Source: Rhynchopus sp. YZ270_cl-10 (lineage: Eukaryota > Euglenozoa > Diplonemea > Diplonemida > Diplonemidae). Taken from it: a DNA stretch of 64,000 nucleotides. The DNA is taken from the NCBI GenBank assembly GCA_964035575.1, contig OZ037836.1:744001-808000 (forward strand), given 5' to 3'. The notes beneath the pieces were generated by a model that ran no database searches, was not told the DNA's origin, and saw only the letters and a list, made by a program, of their open reading frames with translations. Both the position numbers and the translations under genes were made by a program. This document shows, in pieces, positions 35,344 through 47,582 of this stretch; positions within the stretch are counted from its first letter, which is position 1; each line of letters starts with the position of its first letter.

Positions 35344-35527
35344 CCTACCCCCCCCCCCCCCCCGACCCCCAAAAAGTTCCTTTAGTAAAATAACTTTTAC
35401 CAAAAACAGCCAAAAAATAAAGTGTAAGTTATGTACCTCTTTTGGGATTATTTTGTGGCGTACTTGGGGGGGTGTTTTGAGCCTCGCCATTAATATATAA
35501 AAACACCCCCAAGCCACCTAGACTAGG

Positions 35528-38500
35528 CTAGTGCATGGTGATGCGCACAGGTGTGAAGCTCTTTGCCTGCCACGCGTCGCGGAAGCGTTCGTACACAGGC
35601 CCCTCGCCTGTTGCAAACAGCGCCTGTGCCTCTGCTTCGAGGCCGTGTTCCTGTGTGTGGTGGTTTGTGTGTGAGGGTGTGACTAGGTCGAGCTGTGTGA
35701 TGCGAAGGGCTGTTAACAATGGTGTGCACATGAAGTACAAATGATGGTTTGTATGAGTCATGTTGGAGAGACACGAAGAAGGCACAGTCGTTCCAATATG
35801 CGTCAAGGTCAGTAATGGACATTGTCACAACAACTGTCTTCTTGGTACGTGTCTATGTGTTCACTCCAGAAATATCGGAATAACAACATTACAATATATG
35901 TAAAGTGCTAGCCTCGGGATATATGTGAGGCACACAACAAATCCAAAAGTAGCTCAGTGCCACATACCTCAAACAGTCCTTTCATTATTAACGAGACGAC
36001 AGCGTTCCAGTGGCGTGTCGGGTCCTTCTTCGCAGCCTCCTCCAGCTGGTACATCCATTCCGCTGTGGTTGCCAAATCGTGACCTCCAACCAACTCAAAC
36101 AGACACAGCTCCGTCGGAAGCTTCCTGAACGTGACCCCATCAACAATGCGCAACACAAACGACGTCTCCACCTCTGCATACACGAACTGATCCGTAAGCA
36201 CACCAAACTCACGCTCCCTGCAGTACCGCTCCAGCGCATATGCCCACGAGATTGTAGGTGACAGGAACGAAAACCTGCGCATCACAGACGTGCCCATGTT
36301 CCCGACACGTCCCTCCCCAGTCACAACTGACGCAGTCGTGTCCACACCCAGCTTCTTCGCAGTTTCACGGCAGAGATGCGCAGCAGTGCACGCATGCACT
36401 CGATGGTTGCCCACATGTGTCGCAGCGTTGAACGAACACGCGAACCTGTCACCTGTGAACGGCTCCGTCACACCCTTCTGCTTCGAGAACACAGCAACGA
36501 AGACCTCCAGCAGGTTCGAGTGCAGCTCCAGCACCTCTGTGTCGGGCTTGTCCTCGCAGTGTCCGTGGAAGTCCTTGATGTTCACGACTGTGTAGGAGAA
36601 GCGTTTGTGCACCACTGCACACAGGAACGGATGCCCAGGTGCTCTGTCCTTGCGTTGAGATGAATCCTCCTTTTTGTGTGACAACGATGAACGTTCTGAG
36701 CGACGTGATGCTGACAACCGTGACATACTCAGGTTGTCCGAGACGTCCACATCAGTGCTGATATCACCAAGCTGCACAGACTGCGGCATAAAGCTCTTGT
36801 ACAGCTTCAGGTTCACAAGCATGTGCCCAATAGCGTGGTTCATCGTGCGCAGCTCACTGATGACCGACGTCTCGTCAGGAACGGTGCTGATCTTCAGCAC
36901 CGCTGCCTTGGCCATAAGCACCGCAGTGTCCTCAAACGGACGTGTCAGCACGTTGTTGAAGAGCATGAACACCACAACAGACGCCATCACCAGCGCCACC
37001 ATCACAAGGATCGTTCTGTTCGCCTTCTGCCGCAGTGCCTTGTTCGTGTTCTTCTCAAGAACGTCCAGATCCTGCAGTGTCCGCATGTTCGTCGCGTCGA
37101 TCTTCCGCAGAATGTCCTCACGTGGGATCATCGTCGCAACGGTAAAGGGCTCCATCTCTCGTGTGTCGGAGTTTGTGTCAAACGTCCGTGTCTGCACAAG
37201 GAAGGACTTGCTCACGGGGTTGCGTCTCACTTCATCAGAAGCATGCAGGAAGTGTGGCGTGTCTGGGAAGTACCTCCGCACAAAGGTCAGGCTGTCGATG
37301 CGACCCTTGAAGAACTGTCCCACGTAGAACGGGTTTGCATGGTTACGTGTGCGCTCACCAAGTTCTATTAGACCACGTGAGTCAGTGCCGTAAGCATGAA
37401 GTGTGCCGTTCACGTACAAGCTGCAACGTCCACCACCCATCACAGCTGTCACCGTTGTCCACGCACCCACAGGGAAGCCACGTCTCCCAAAGGCATCCAC
37501 GTAAGGTGCTGTGCTGCACCCATACTGCAGAACAAACAGATAGATCTGCCCGTTCCCAAACAGACGGAAGTTCGTCTCCCCCACAAGCGAGTCTGTGAAC
37601 AGACGAGGTGTGGTTGCACTTGGTGATGCTTCGTCGTACAGCACATCAGGCCTGATGCGCATGCTCACCATGAACTCCGTGTAGCGTGTGAAGTCTGGAC
37701 GCAACATGCACTTCAGCACGGAGGCTGTGCTGGTTGTGTTCACAACACGCGAGGCAACACAACGACGTCCGTCTGCATGCACAAGCTCCGCATCGAACCC
37801 GTCGTACTTGCTCTTCCACGGCTCCCCTGCTGCACTCGCACGTGACCGCTCCACAACTGGCGCCTGCCGTGTCAGGTTCCTGTACACGTACTGCACCGTC
37901 GACCCGTCAAACTCAAGCACGTCCTTTCCACGCTGTGTGTCGTGCACAACACAGTTCCCACACCCACCGTCACGCACCCCCGTTTCCCAGTGGTGCATGC
38001 TCGTGTCCACAGCAGCACCGTTCTCCACACTGAACATTGCGAGTGTTGTGTGCGGCGACTCTATCCAGTAATCAGCCTGGTCGAACTCCCCGTAGTGCTG
38101 CACCCATCTGTCCTCTGCTGGCGTTGCTGCTGCACCCGCGTCCAGGTAACGTGCAAGGCCACTCACATGCATCACAGGTGACTCGCCAATGGTGTACAAG
38201 GCGTACACACTCCTCAAGGTTGGCGCGTACGACACCACCACAAGTTCCCTGTCTTTTGCTGTCCCGGTGTTGAAGCCACCCAGAAGCGCTCTGTCGTGTC
38301 TGTCCACCACAAGCACAGTCATGTTCGCCAGGCTTGAGCCTCCAAGCCGTGCTGTGTCAATGGCCAAGGCAATGAAGTCCTCAAGACTCTCCTGCACAGC
38401 AATCGTCCCGTGGTACGGCATTGTGCTGCCCTCCATGTTCGACCCGGTCAGTGCCATGTAGGCAACAATCGGTGGCTTGTAGTTCCAGAGCACGGAGTAG

Positions 38501-40701
38501 AACTGCACACGTCCTGTCTTCCAGATCACCTTCTTGACTCCGAACTGTGTGCCTCGTGTGACTGCAAGAGGATCGCCACCCAAGTTGCCGATGTACTCAG
38601 TGCTTGCGTTGATGGTGTGTATCGGATGAATGTATTTATGGGTTGGGTTAGGTTGCAACCTAGACCCGGGTATTTGCACGTATCCCAACAGGCCATACAG
38701 CCAACCAGCCTGTGTCTGCTCAACAGTCCCAACCACACCGTCTGCTCGTTCCACGTCAGGTCTGTTGTCGTTCTTGATGCACTCTTCTTGCCTGCATCCC
38801 ATGTAGAAGCCACGTGTGGTGAACACACGCACAAAAAACTTGAAGTGTGTCATAAACGAGTTTGTGTACATCTCAAAAAACTGTGCCTCGAACTGTGCCC
38901 AGCTCCCGTCGTAGTCCACACCCACAAAGCCGTTGTGTGTGATCATGACTCTGTCCTCCACTGCATTGAAGCCCACAGTCAGGCCGTCGAAGATCTTGTC
39001 CATCACAATTGTGCGTGTGATGTTCGACAGCTCAATCGTGTTCTCCATCTCACTCATAACCAGTTTGCCTGCAACCTTCCGCCCGTTCGCCGTTGCTGTG
39101 TCTGTTGAGTCCTGCCCTGCAACGTAGACAAGAGAGAACGTCACAAGCGACGTGATCAGCAGCAGCGACACACTCACGGCCATGCTTGCCATCTTCAGCG
39201 GGATCGCAAACCCAGACACAGCCATCTCCTCAGGCACCTCCACTGCATCACGGCGCTGTTTCACCACGATCCCCAACATCACCACTGCAGTCATCACAAC
39301 CACCACAAGACACACAACCGTCACAGTGTCGGTCAGGTCCAGATCGTCAGACGTGTCCTCCTCCTCAGCAACGGCCGCTACCTGCAGTGGTGGCGCCGTC
39401 ATGGGCACAGTGTCCGACCAGTTCCCGTCAGTGAACGTGAGTGCATCAAGTGAGTAGCCAACACCAGGAATGTGCCTTCCACCACCCCGTGCGATCCACG
39501 CCATGAACTGTGCCGTCACCTTGCGTCCCACTGTGTGCACAGGGATCCCGACACGCATTGAGAATGCCTTCACCTTGTAGTACTCTCTCGTGCCGTAATT
39601 TGTCTTCGTCATTGAAATAAAGGCTGTGACACCACTTTGTTCAGCGTTCCGCACCTGGTGCACAAGCGGACAGGCACTTTGGTAAGACACAAAGACCATC
39701 TTCCCCTTGAGTGACGCAAAGTCCGAAGCAGCACAGCCCCCACGTGGCAGCTCTGTCGTGTACACTGCTTCGTCCTTCTGTGTCTCAAACGGAAGTGTCC
39801 GCACAAGCTGCAGAAGGGTCTCCCTCTTGCGTGGACGCAGGTCGTTCCCCATGACACACACGTGCTCTGCCTCACCAGGGATCCACATCGCAAGTGGACA
39901 CTTCTCGCAGATGCGGTCCTGCTGTGCGTTGTCCACCACTTTGCATGTGTCTGCACGGTCCACTTTGTTGTTGAAGCAGCCGTCCCACGGGTAGTCCTCA
40001 AGGTTGTCCAGGGCAGTCGGCGGCAGCTCAGAGCACTCAAACTTGATGTGGCCACGGACCCTTGCCCCGCTGTTCACAGCTGCTGCAATGTAGTCGGTTT
40101 CGTGTCTGTCTGCGTGCAGGAATGGGAAGTTCGTTGCTGTTGTGGCAGATATACCATTCATTGACTGACGCCTTTCGGTCGGACTGTAGTCGTGCAGAAT
40201 ACCCACAGCAGCACCAGTCTGCTGCACAAGATCCTGCTTCACCACGTATTTACAGCTACCACGGTACACAAGCGCAATCTTCCCATCGTACACCTTCCCG
40301 TCACCCAAGGAGTAGTCACTTGCCTTGCACCCAAGGTTGCTTTTCGACTGGATGCTGTTGTTCCCCACCACAACAATGTCCATCTCCTTGTTGTTCAGTG
40401 GGTGGTATGCATCAATGTGCCCGTCGGGTGCCCACGGCTCAAACACATTGTCCGTGAGACACAGCCACATCTCCGCCACCTCGGGCGGCTCTGTCACGAC
40501 AAGCCGCACGGGACACTGGTAGTAGCAGTAGTCGTACAGCCGCCACGTGGTCTGGTTGCACATGATGTCCTTCCGCCAGCCGTCGTAGATGTAGTCTGTG
40601 GGCATCTCGGGGATGAACTTCCGGAGGCAGTCTTGTCTGAGCACTGGACACTGCGGCTCTGCACCCCACGCAAGCAGCACCAGCACTGCTGCTGCCGACA
40701 T
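35528..40701 (-). CDS. Receptor-like pseudo-adenylate cyclase, copy D (two exons)
   Basis: Exon 1 is 40701-35968 (1,578 codons); exon 2 is 35650-35528 (41 codons with stop), phase 0. The start at 40701 (MSAAAVLVLLAWG) matches the paralogs. The frame is open further upstream, but a good pyrimidine tract and AG at about 40748 place the mRNA 5' end downstream of that extension. Domains are as in the family: two PA domains, three membrane spans, LamG-like fold and cyclase-like domain. The cyclase reads VNIKDF, FTGDRF and PTISWAYAL, with the same losses as copy A. It is the most divergent copy in PA1, in the sensor segment (GYVQIPGSRLQPNP) and around GTAKDRELVVVS. Exon 2 ends AWQAKSFTPVRITMH. Confidence 0.87.
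35651..35967 (-). other. Intron of copy D (317 nt)
   Basis: Donor GAG|GTATGT at 35968/35967; acceptor ACCACACACAG|GAACAC at 35651/35650. Same phase and position as in B and C. Confidence 0.75.
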
Positions 40702-40800
40702 TGTGTGAGACCAGACCTGCACGTGGTGGTGCCAGGGAGAGGGAGCACTACAGAAAAACAAGAAAACAAAACAAGAAACTTGGGGAAAGCTGATTCTTGT
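40702..40800 (-). promoter_or_regulatory. 5' flank of copy D with splice acceptor
   Basis: The minus strand reads a U-rich tract (TTGTTTTCTTGTTTTTCTG) ending in TAG at about 40748, some 46 nt before the ATG. CACCACGTGCAGGTC lies between them, as in copies A and B. It is the clearest trans-splice acceptor candidate in the window. Confidence 0.6.
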
Positions 40801-41106
40801 CTCTGTTTCACGACAACGACAAATGACCACACATATGAGGTGGTAGGTGTGAAGTAATAAGCGTGAGTACGTCCAAAGAAACAAATGTACCGTTTTTTCC
40901 GGGTGTCGGTGGGCTGTAATTGGGTGTAATTGGGCTGTAACTGGGCGTAATTGGGTGCAATGGGGCAAAAATGCCGTTTTTTGCCGTTTTTTGCACTTTT
41001 GACTTGCTTTTCGGTCCCCACACCCCCAATTTTTCCAACTTATGGGCTGTTTCCCTACAAATCAAATATAAAATCGAAAACGGCGATGAAAAAGATGCCT
41101 TGGTGA

Positions 41107-42411
41107 GTGGTCACAAATGCTGCACCTAATGCGAGAATGGAGGACACATCGTACCGTTTCCCCCATTTGACCTGCAAGAAATGGCGTAAAACCGCTGCTT
41201 TTAAACAGTGGTATTTGCACTTTCGGAATCCGTCCGGCCAGTGGTGGGGTCAATTTGATGAAATGGACAAGTTCTCGTTTTTGGTCAATTTCCGCACAGT
41301 ACACAGTACACAGTACACAGTACACAGTACACAGTACACAGTACACAGTACACAGTACACAGTACACAGTACACAGTACACAGTACACAGTACACAGTAC
41401 ACAGTACACAGTACACAGTACACAGTACACAGTACACAGTACACAGTACACAGTACACAGTACACAGTACACAGTACACAGTACACAGTACACAGTACAC
41501 AGTACACAGTACACAGTACACAGTACACAGTACACAGTACACAGTACACAGTACACAGTACACAGTACACAGTACACAGTACACAGTACACAGTACACAG
41601 TACACAGTACACAGTACACAGTACACAGTACACAGTACACAGTACACAGTACACAGTACACAGTACACAGTACACAGTACACAGTACACAGTACACAGTA
41701 CACAGTACACAGTACACAGTACACAGTACACAGTACACAGTACACAGTACACAGTACACAGTACACAGTACACAGTACACAGTACACAGTACACAGTACA
41801 CAGTACACAGTACACAGTACACAGTACACAGTACACAGTACACAGTACACAGTACACAGTACACAGTACACAGTACACAGTACACAGTACACAGTACACA
41901 GTACACAGTACACAGTACACAGTACACAGTACACAGTACACAGTACACAGTACACAGTACACAGTACACAGTACACAGTACACAGTACACAGTACACAGT
42001 ACACAGTACACAGTACACAGTACACAGTACACAAACCACCTGATTGCCAAAGCCAACTTCCGAAAACCATCACCTGTACCGATACACAAACTCCACCGTG
42101 AAAAAGTGTTATTATTGGGGTAAACGCCAGGTGGTCTGAAGAGTGGTCTGACCATATTCTCCAGGTATAACAAATACCCAAATAATGCATTGGCGAAGGA
42201 ATTTTGCACTTTTGACCACCACAGATTACATGTGTTTGTACCGGTTTTCTATGTGCTGATGTGCGCTGAGAAGCATGCCACCAGTGTTACAATTTTACAA
42301 GGTAAAAATGACCTATGTACGTATCTGAGGAAGAAGGCTGAGTGGGCATGTAGTGCCACAAAATATCTGGAAGGCATCCCCTGTCCGGTTACCAAAACCC
42401 GCCCGTCATAG
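41107..42411 (+). pseudogene. Unrecognised coding remnant split by a satellite
   Basis: Before the satellite a plus frame reads MEDTSYRFPHLTCKKWRKT..QWYLHFRNPSGQWW. After it the frame continues to NHLIAKANFRKPSPVP and stops at 42123, and another frame at 42190-42411 (EFCTFDHHRLHVFVPVFYVL...) looks protein-like. The 7-bp satellite happens to stay open throughout. No family recognised; it may be a decayed transposon gene or chance. Confidence 0.3.
41294..42034. repeat. 7-bp satellite (GTACACA)n, about 105 copies
   Basis: Essentially perfect tandem array of GTACACA (complement TGTGTAC) for about 740 bp. It is open in all frames (VHSTQYT or YCVLCTV repeats), so the long frames here are artefacts of a 7-bp unit. 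Its uniformity suggests recent expansion. Confidence 0.95.
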
Positions 42412-43100
42412 GCGTTCCCACTTTTCGGTGCCACACCCGAAAAGCGGGTGTCGTCACACCCTCTAGTTGAGTATCCCGTTTGACCCGCTCAGAGGCTGGA
42501 ACCCACCGTGTGAGCAAGCAAAACAGGTCACCCCCTGGTAAGCCCCCCTCAAAAACACCTGAGTTGTACTAGTGGTGTGACTGGGTGTAATTGGTTGTAA
42601 TTGGGTGTAATTGGGCTGTAATTGGGCGTACTTGGGCAAAATTGGGCTGTACTTGGGTATAATTGGGTATAATTGGGTATAATTGACCCCAAGTGGGTCC
42701 AGATGGGCTGTGTTGGGTGCGGTTGGGTGGGTGAAAAAACGGTACAACAAAGGCAAAATATATCCGTTTCGCTTGATCAGATCTCGACCGTTTGTTGCAT
42801 TGCACGCTTCCACAAAAACATATCGGGTGGGGTCTCTGATCTAATCTGTGCGACGAATATATTTCCCCTAACACGCCATGTTTGGCCAAGGCCTCTCCAG
42901 CGCGTCAGTTGCAAAAAAATAACAACGAAAAAGGGAAAAGATAAAATCTTGTGAAAGAGCGAGCTGTATGACAGTTTACGCAAACAGTGCGTAGCTCACC
43001 TTGGTAAAGAAGTGGAAAAGAGTTTTGTGCGGAAAACGTGGTTGTTTTTGTATTAGTGTAGACACCCGCGCACTGTACTGCAAATAACAGAGTTTTTTTC

Positions 43101-43300
43101 TTTCTTTCCTTCCTTCAAAACTTCACACACACCGCTTTTGGTTTTTGGGAGACATGGTGCCAGGTTCTATGATATGCACGGAACCACCCGATTGTTTCCC
43201 GTGCAATACATGGAGAAACGCTTGGACACTCGAAAGTAGGAAAGCTTTTTTGATAAAAATTAGCGAACACAAAAAACCAGCGCGTGTGTAATAGTGTTGT
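43101..43300. mobile_element. SIRE-like composite of the YR retroelement ends, copy 2 (fossil)
   Basis: P-like part (TTCCTTCCTTCAAAACTTC, CGGAACCACC, GTGCAATACATGG) runs to about 43235 and is followed directly by a Q-like part (AAGCTTTTTTGATAAAAATTAG, CCAGCGCGTGTGTAA in pieces). Same P-Q junction as 24812-25105. Diverged, so old. Confidence 0.65.
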
Positions 43301-43467
43301 ATTCAACGGGTTGTGCCGCTCACATACAGTGATTAAGAAACAGAAACAGGAGGTCACTCTTGAGCTGCTTGTTTGTTTGAGTGTTTTTTTTTTTGGGGGG
43401 GTTTTTTCAAAAAATGAGGTTTTGGTAGGAGTATAATCAGCAGTGGATCACTCTACACATCGGATTT

Positions 43468-43582
43468 CAATACTACCTTAACTGTAAATATGTTGGACCG
43501 TGAAAATGTTGGAACTGCCCAAAAAAAACGCTGGCTCGTCCCAACAGTATGATGGTCGAACCTATTTACATTTACGGTATAC
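43468..43582. repeat. Inverted-repeat unit with TGTAAATA arms
   Basis: ACTGTAAATATGTTGGACC and its imperfect complement GGTCGAACC..TTTACATTTACGGT flank about 60 bp. Similar to 27263-27366. Confidence 0.4.
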
Positions 43583-43744
43583 CTGCCTGCACCTTTGGTG
43601 ACCCGACAGGGGGTGGGAAGGTTGTGGGAAACCACCCCGAGTAATACCTATTTAACGGAACAAAAGAAAGGGACAGTTATTGATGCAGGCTCCAACCCAC
43701 TGAACGATGCCAAGCAAGAAAAAGAATAGCTATTTTTTACCGAC

Positions 43745-43829
43745 CAGAAAAGTCGTTTTCTTGATGAGTGTTTTCTGAGTGCACACTCAGAAATCACGAA
43801 TCAAGAGAAAACGACTTTTTGGGAGGTGA
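43745..43829. repeat. Hairpin of about 85 nt
   Basis: AAAAGTCGTTTTCTTGAT pairs with ATCAAGAGAAAACGACTTTT, and the tip TTTCTGAGTGCACACTCAGAAA is also palindromic. Function unknown; possibly an element end. Confidence 0.55.
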
Positions 43830-44528
43830 AAACAGGGCTTTGTTGAAATTTTCTGGCTTTGAGGAATATAATAAGCTTGGATTTTGGATTTTTTCCAGAA
43901 TTAGGTTTTTTGAATTTTTTTTTTTTGGTGGGGTGAGAGACCAGCCCCGCCGCCAGGATTTTGGGTTTTGAAAAAGTTCTGTTGATGGTCCAAAAAAAAA
44001 AATTTCGCGCTTCGCGCGAAAACCCCTGCAAAGCTCCTTCGTCGTGGCCTCCGGCGGAGAGATGCATGTTCCCCAAGACCGGTCAGAGTTCCTCCGAATC
44101 AGCGACATTTGCTCTTTCCTCTCACCATGCTGTACATTGTACTCTACGGTGGCCGTCCACAAGCCGTAGTGGGTGTCAGCCTTCTTATCAGTAAGCAGCG
44201 GTCATGGTACCCAAAGGTTCCTGGCGAAGCCACGGTACGCAACATTTTTAAAAAATGTTCCCATAAAATGGAACTGCGTTGGTGGGAGCTGCTTGCGCCG
44301 CAGGCGCACGGTGCGCAACTTTTTTTTTTTCCAACACCCGATTTTGACTTTTTTGGGACGTTTGAGCACTCACCTCTCCATATCTTCTTCTCCTGAGATT
44401 TTTTGACAAGTAGAACGGGTCTGAACCACTCAACAGAAGTTTTTTTTTTTTTTTTCCCCCCCCCGAAAAATTTCAGAATTAGGTTTTTGAACCTAATTCT
44501 GAGTACCAAGCTTATACCCTGAATGCTA
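43830..44528. other. Spacer without recognised gene
   Basis: Mixed DNA with long T runs and a short inverted pair (TTTTGAACCTAATTC / AATTAGGTTT) near 43895 and 44475. Small frames here show no coding character. Confidence 0.3.
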
Positions 44529-44640
44529 AAAGAAAATTGAACACCGTACCCCTACCTTCCTCCTTCTATTCTGGGCGGGTTGGAGTAGAGCCACACTTCA
44601 CCAGAGAGGTCGAGGTGTGTGCGTTTCACCACAACCTCTC
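44529..44640 (+). pseudogene. Relic of receptor-gene 5' flank (inverted)
   Basis: Closely matches the complement of 4929-5040, upstream of copy A: AATTGAACACCGTACCCC, GGTTGGAGTAGAGCCACA and GGTCGAGGTGTGTGCG. It would drive transcription on the plus strand, but no receptor gene follows; repeat R2 follows instead. Confidence 0.6.
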
Positions 44641-44699
44641 CCTTTTTTTGTCCATTTTGTCTTTATTGTTTTATTTGGCTACGGGGGTGGGGGAAACAG

Positions 44700-44830
44700 C
44701 AAAAAGGAAATTAATGAAAGCACCCGACTGACCTACATACAACGCCAGCTGGATGAAAGCACTACCCTGCGGCCAACAACGGAAGATGTAAAAGGAAAAG
44801 TGGGAGTGCGGTTTCAATTTCTCCGTTGGA
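44700..44830. repeat. Dispersed repeat R2, copy 2
   Basis: ACTACCCTGCGGCCAACAAC and GGAAGATGTAAAAGGAAA match 28735-28870 in the same orientation. Confidence 0.5.
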
Positions 44831-45345
44831 GAAGAACAATGCACGTCTTGCAAAATGAAACTAAATACAAAAAGAGGGCAAAATGCCAAATAAATGAAGA
44901 TGTGCACAACGGCTCAGTGTGCACACAAAAAAAAACCTATACGTGAGAGCGAAGTGTGGACAAGTGTAGAGGCTTTGTGACAGCTACACAAACCCAACAG
45001 ATGTTCAGAAAGGGGAGGGGCGGGAAACAAAACGTATGTAAGAGTTGGAAGAAAGTGAAATGACTAGCAAAACAAAAGGGGTTTCTTTTTAAAAAATACC
45101 GACCCTCCCCCGTGAAGTTGTCCCCCCCCTCCGACCCCCTTGAAATTGTCCCCCCTGGGCAGGGGTCCTAACGCTGTTCTCAAAAATAATAAAAATGGTA
45201 ACTTCAAGGTCACTTTTCGTTTTTTGAGGGGGGAAAAAAAAAATTTCCCCCCTCAGAGGCGGCAGGCATATTGCTAAGTGCCGTTTCGCCGTTTTGCCTT
45301 TTGGCCAAAATCAGGGGTGTCGCTAATTTTGGGGAAATTTTTTTT

Positions 45346-47241
45346 ATGGGATAAAAAAAGGGATAAGGACAGTCTGGCCCACTACGTTTGACTTTTGGAC
45401 AGTATGGGCCCAACATGTTTCGATAAAGACAGTTCAGCCCCAAACGTTTGCAAAAAAGACAGTTCAGACCCAAAACGTTTGTAAAAAAGACAGTTCAGAC
45501 CCAAAACGTTTACAAAAAAGACAGTTCCGACCCAAAACGTTTGTAAAAAAGACAGTTCAGACCCAAAACGTTTGTAAAAAAGACAGTTCAGACCCAAAAC
45601 GTTTGCAAAAAAGACAGTTCAGACCCAGGCAGCTGCACCCACCTGAGCCCAAAAATGCCACCCCTGAGTGGGTCTTGGGCACGGCTATCACCGTGCGCTG
45701 GTCAGAGGTCTGACCAGGTACACCTGGTCAGATCTGACCAGATACCTATCTGACCAGGTATTTGGTCACATTTACCGGTACGCACCCAGGCGACCAGGCG
45801 ACCAGGTACACTGGTGTACAAGGAAAAAAGTCGTGAAAGAGCAACCACAGCTCCACAAGACAAACACAAAAGTGTCCAGTCGCGTGGGGCATTCATGCAC
45901 TGAGGAGATAATGATCCAACAATTTACAAGAAAGATTACTTAACCTACTGCTGGAAGTTGCCAGGTCGTAGTAACACACAAAGTGTGCCTCCGTTCGGGA
46001 ATACCGGATATTCTAGAGACCAAAAGGCCTCTTCCGCTAGTCAAGGTATAACCGAATGAACGGCCCAAGACCCCCGTGGAGAAGTTAAATGTTGTAATGC
46101 TATCAAGTACAAACTGCGACCACTGTCTTACCCTCCTCAATGCATGGTGGAAGATGTTTTTGACAACAAATATCCTGTACCCAGGTACCCATTTTCCCAG
46201 ACCCACGCAGTACTACGTCGCAGTACTACGCAAAATTTACCACCAGACCCTGTCTTCGTGCACCTGAAGTACAACGCCGCAGACAGGCCAAACATGCGTT
46301 GGACTCAGAGGAATGCGTGCTGTGCAGTGTATCAAACATGAGAACCAACTCCCAGCAACAAGGGGCGCCTTTTGGCGGGCGTTGCTGAGGGTGTTTGGGG
46401 TGCAAAGTTTTCCACAATTTTGATGCTGGATAGATGTTATAACAAAGAGAATTCAGAACAAAACAACACCCTGCCCCATACACACTAAATTGTCATACTT
46501 CAAGAGCATGCCTGGGCCAAAATTGTTGTGATCCAAATGAGTAAGGCCACCAACAAAGTCTTTTGGACTTTTTTGTTGCGTCGACTCTGGCAATTGGGGT
46601 ACGTGTACGTGTGTACCTGCGTATCTGGGTGCCTGGGCACCAGTGCCAGATTCAGCGGGGGGTACCCCCGCGAACACCCCTCCCACCAGAAATCCGCAAA
46701 CACTCCCTACCGCTGCCTGGGTCTGAACTGTCTTTTTTACAAACGTTTTGGGTCTGAACTGTCTTTTTTGTAAACGTTTTGGGTCTGAACTGTCTTTTTT
46801 ACAAACGTTTTGGGTCTGAACTGTCTTTTTTACAAACGTTTTGGGTCTGAACTGTCTTTTTTGTAAACGTTTTGGGTCTGAACTGTCTTTTTTACAAACG
46901 TTTTGGGTCTGAACTGTCTTTTTTACAAACGTTTTGGGTCTGAACTGTCTTTTTTGTAAACGTTTTGGGTCTGAACTGTCTTTTTTACAAACGTTTTGGG
47001 TCTGAACTGTCTTTTTTGCAAACGTTTGGGGTCTGAACTGTCTTTTTTACAAACGTTTTGGGTCTGAACTGTCTTTTTTGTAAACGTTTTGGGTCTGAAC
47101 TGTCTTTTTTACAAACGTTTTGGGTCTGAACTGTCTTTTTTGCAAACGTTTGGGGCTGAACTGTCTTTATCGAAACATGTTGGGCCCATACTGTCCAAAA
47201 GTCAAACGTAGTGGGCCAGACTGTCCTTATCCCTTTTTTTA
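45346..47241. mobile_element. Foldback element with ACAGTTCAGACCC minisatellite arms
   Basis: Inverted arms of a roughly 30-bp tandem unit (GACAGTTCAGACCCAAAACG): about 8-9 units on the left (45365-45626) and about 16 on the right (46716-47237). The outermost variant units (GGGCCCAACATGTTTCG and CCACTACGTTTGAC) are mirrored exactly at both ends. The loop holds an R1 copy (46262-46560) and CTGACCAGGTA palindromes (45705-45775). No transposase seen. Confidence 0.75.
46262..46560 (+). repeat. Dispersed repeat family R1, copy 3
   Basis: Closely matches 7735-8220: ACGCCGCAGACAGGCCAA, GAGAACCAACTCCCAGCAAC, AGGGGCGCCTTTTGGCGG. Confidence 0.65.
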
Positions 47242-47582
47242 TTTCCCAACCCAACAACAACAATATAGCGTGAAGACAATAAATAAAATCAAAGCGGAAT
47301 AATTTTTTAGGTTTTGTGAGGCACTCAACGAGTGTGCCGGCTCTGTGGCGTCACGGAGCCACCAACACTCCCCAGTCATTTTTCCTGCGCTTCCAGGAAA
47401 ACTCGCAGTATGCGACCAGGATGGGACTAGGGAGTGCAGGATTTTTGCTGCTAAAGTAGAGATAAATCAAGACCAAGACAAGCCACGCTACTGGCGCATT
47501 GAAAACACAAGGTTGGTTCGGTCCACTAAGGCCAGCTAAACCCGCAAACCCGTTTACGGGTTTGCACTGTACAAGAAAACTG

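Larger units (their letters stand above)
40886..42746. mobile_element. Possible element with GTACCGTTTTTTC ends enclosing a satellite
   Basis: Short inverted ends GTACCGTTTTTTC (40888) and GAAAAAACGGTAC (ending 42744). Next to each lies an array of TTGGGTGTAATTGGGCTGTAA-like units (40905-40960 and 42575-42690, both in the same orientation). It encloses the 7-bp satellite. A related block is inverted at 55612-55680. The short ends leave doubt. Confidence 0.4.

Noticed and set aside
40702-40968. N-terminal extension of copy D
   Set aside because: Not conserved in the paralogs; it would place the signal peptide internally, and a strong splice acceptor lies between it and the ATG at 40701.
41294-42034. 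GTACACA array as a telomere
   Set aside because: It does not resemble TTAGGG-type repeats, is internal, and is flanked by other sequence on both sides.
41062-42209. Open frames of 260-338 codons on both strands
   Set aside because: Products of the 7-bp GTACACA satellite. Only the plus-strand flanking parts look possibly protein-like and are listed as a remnant.
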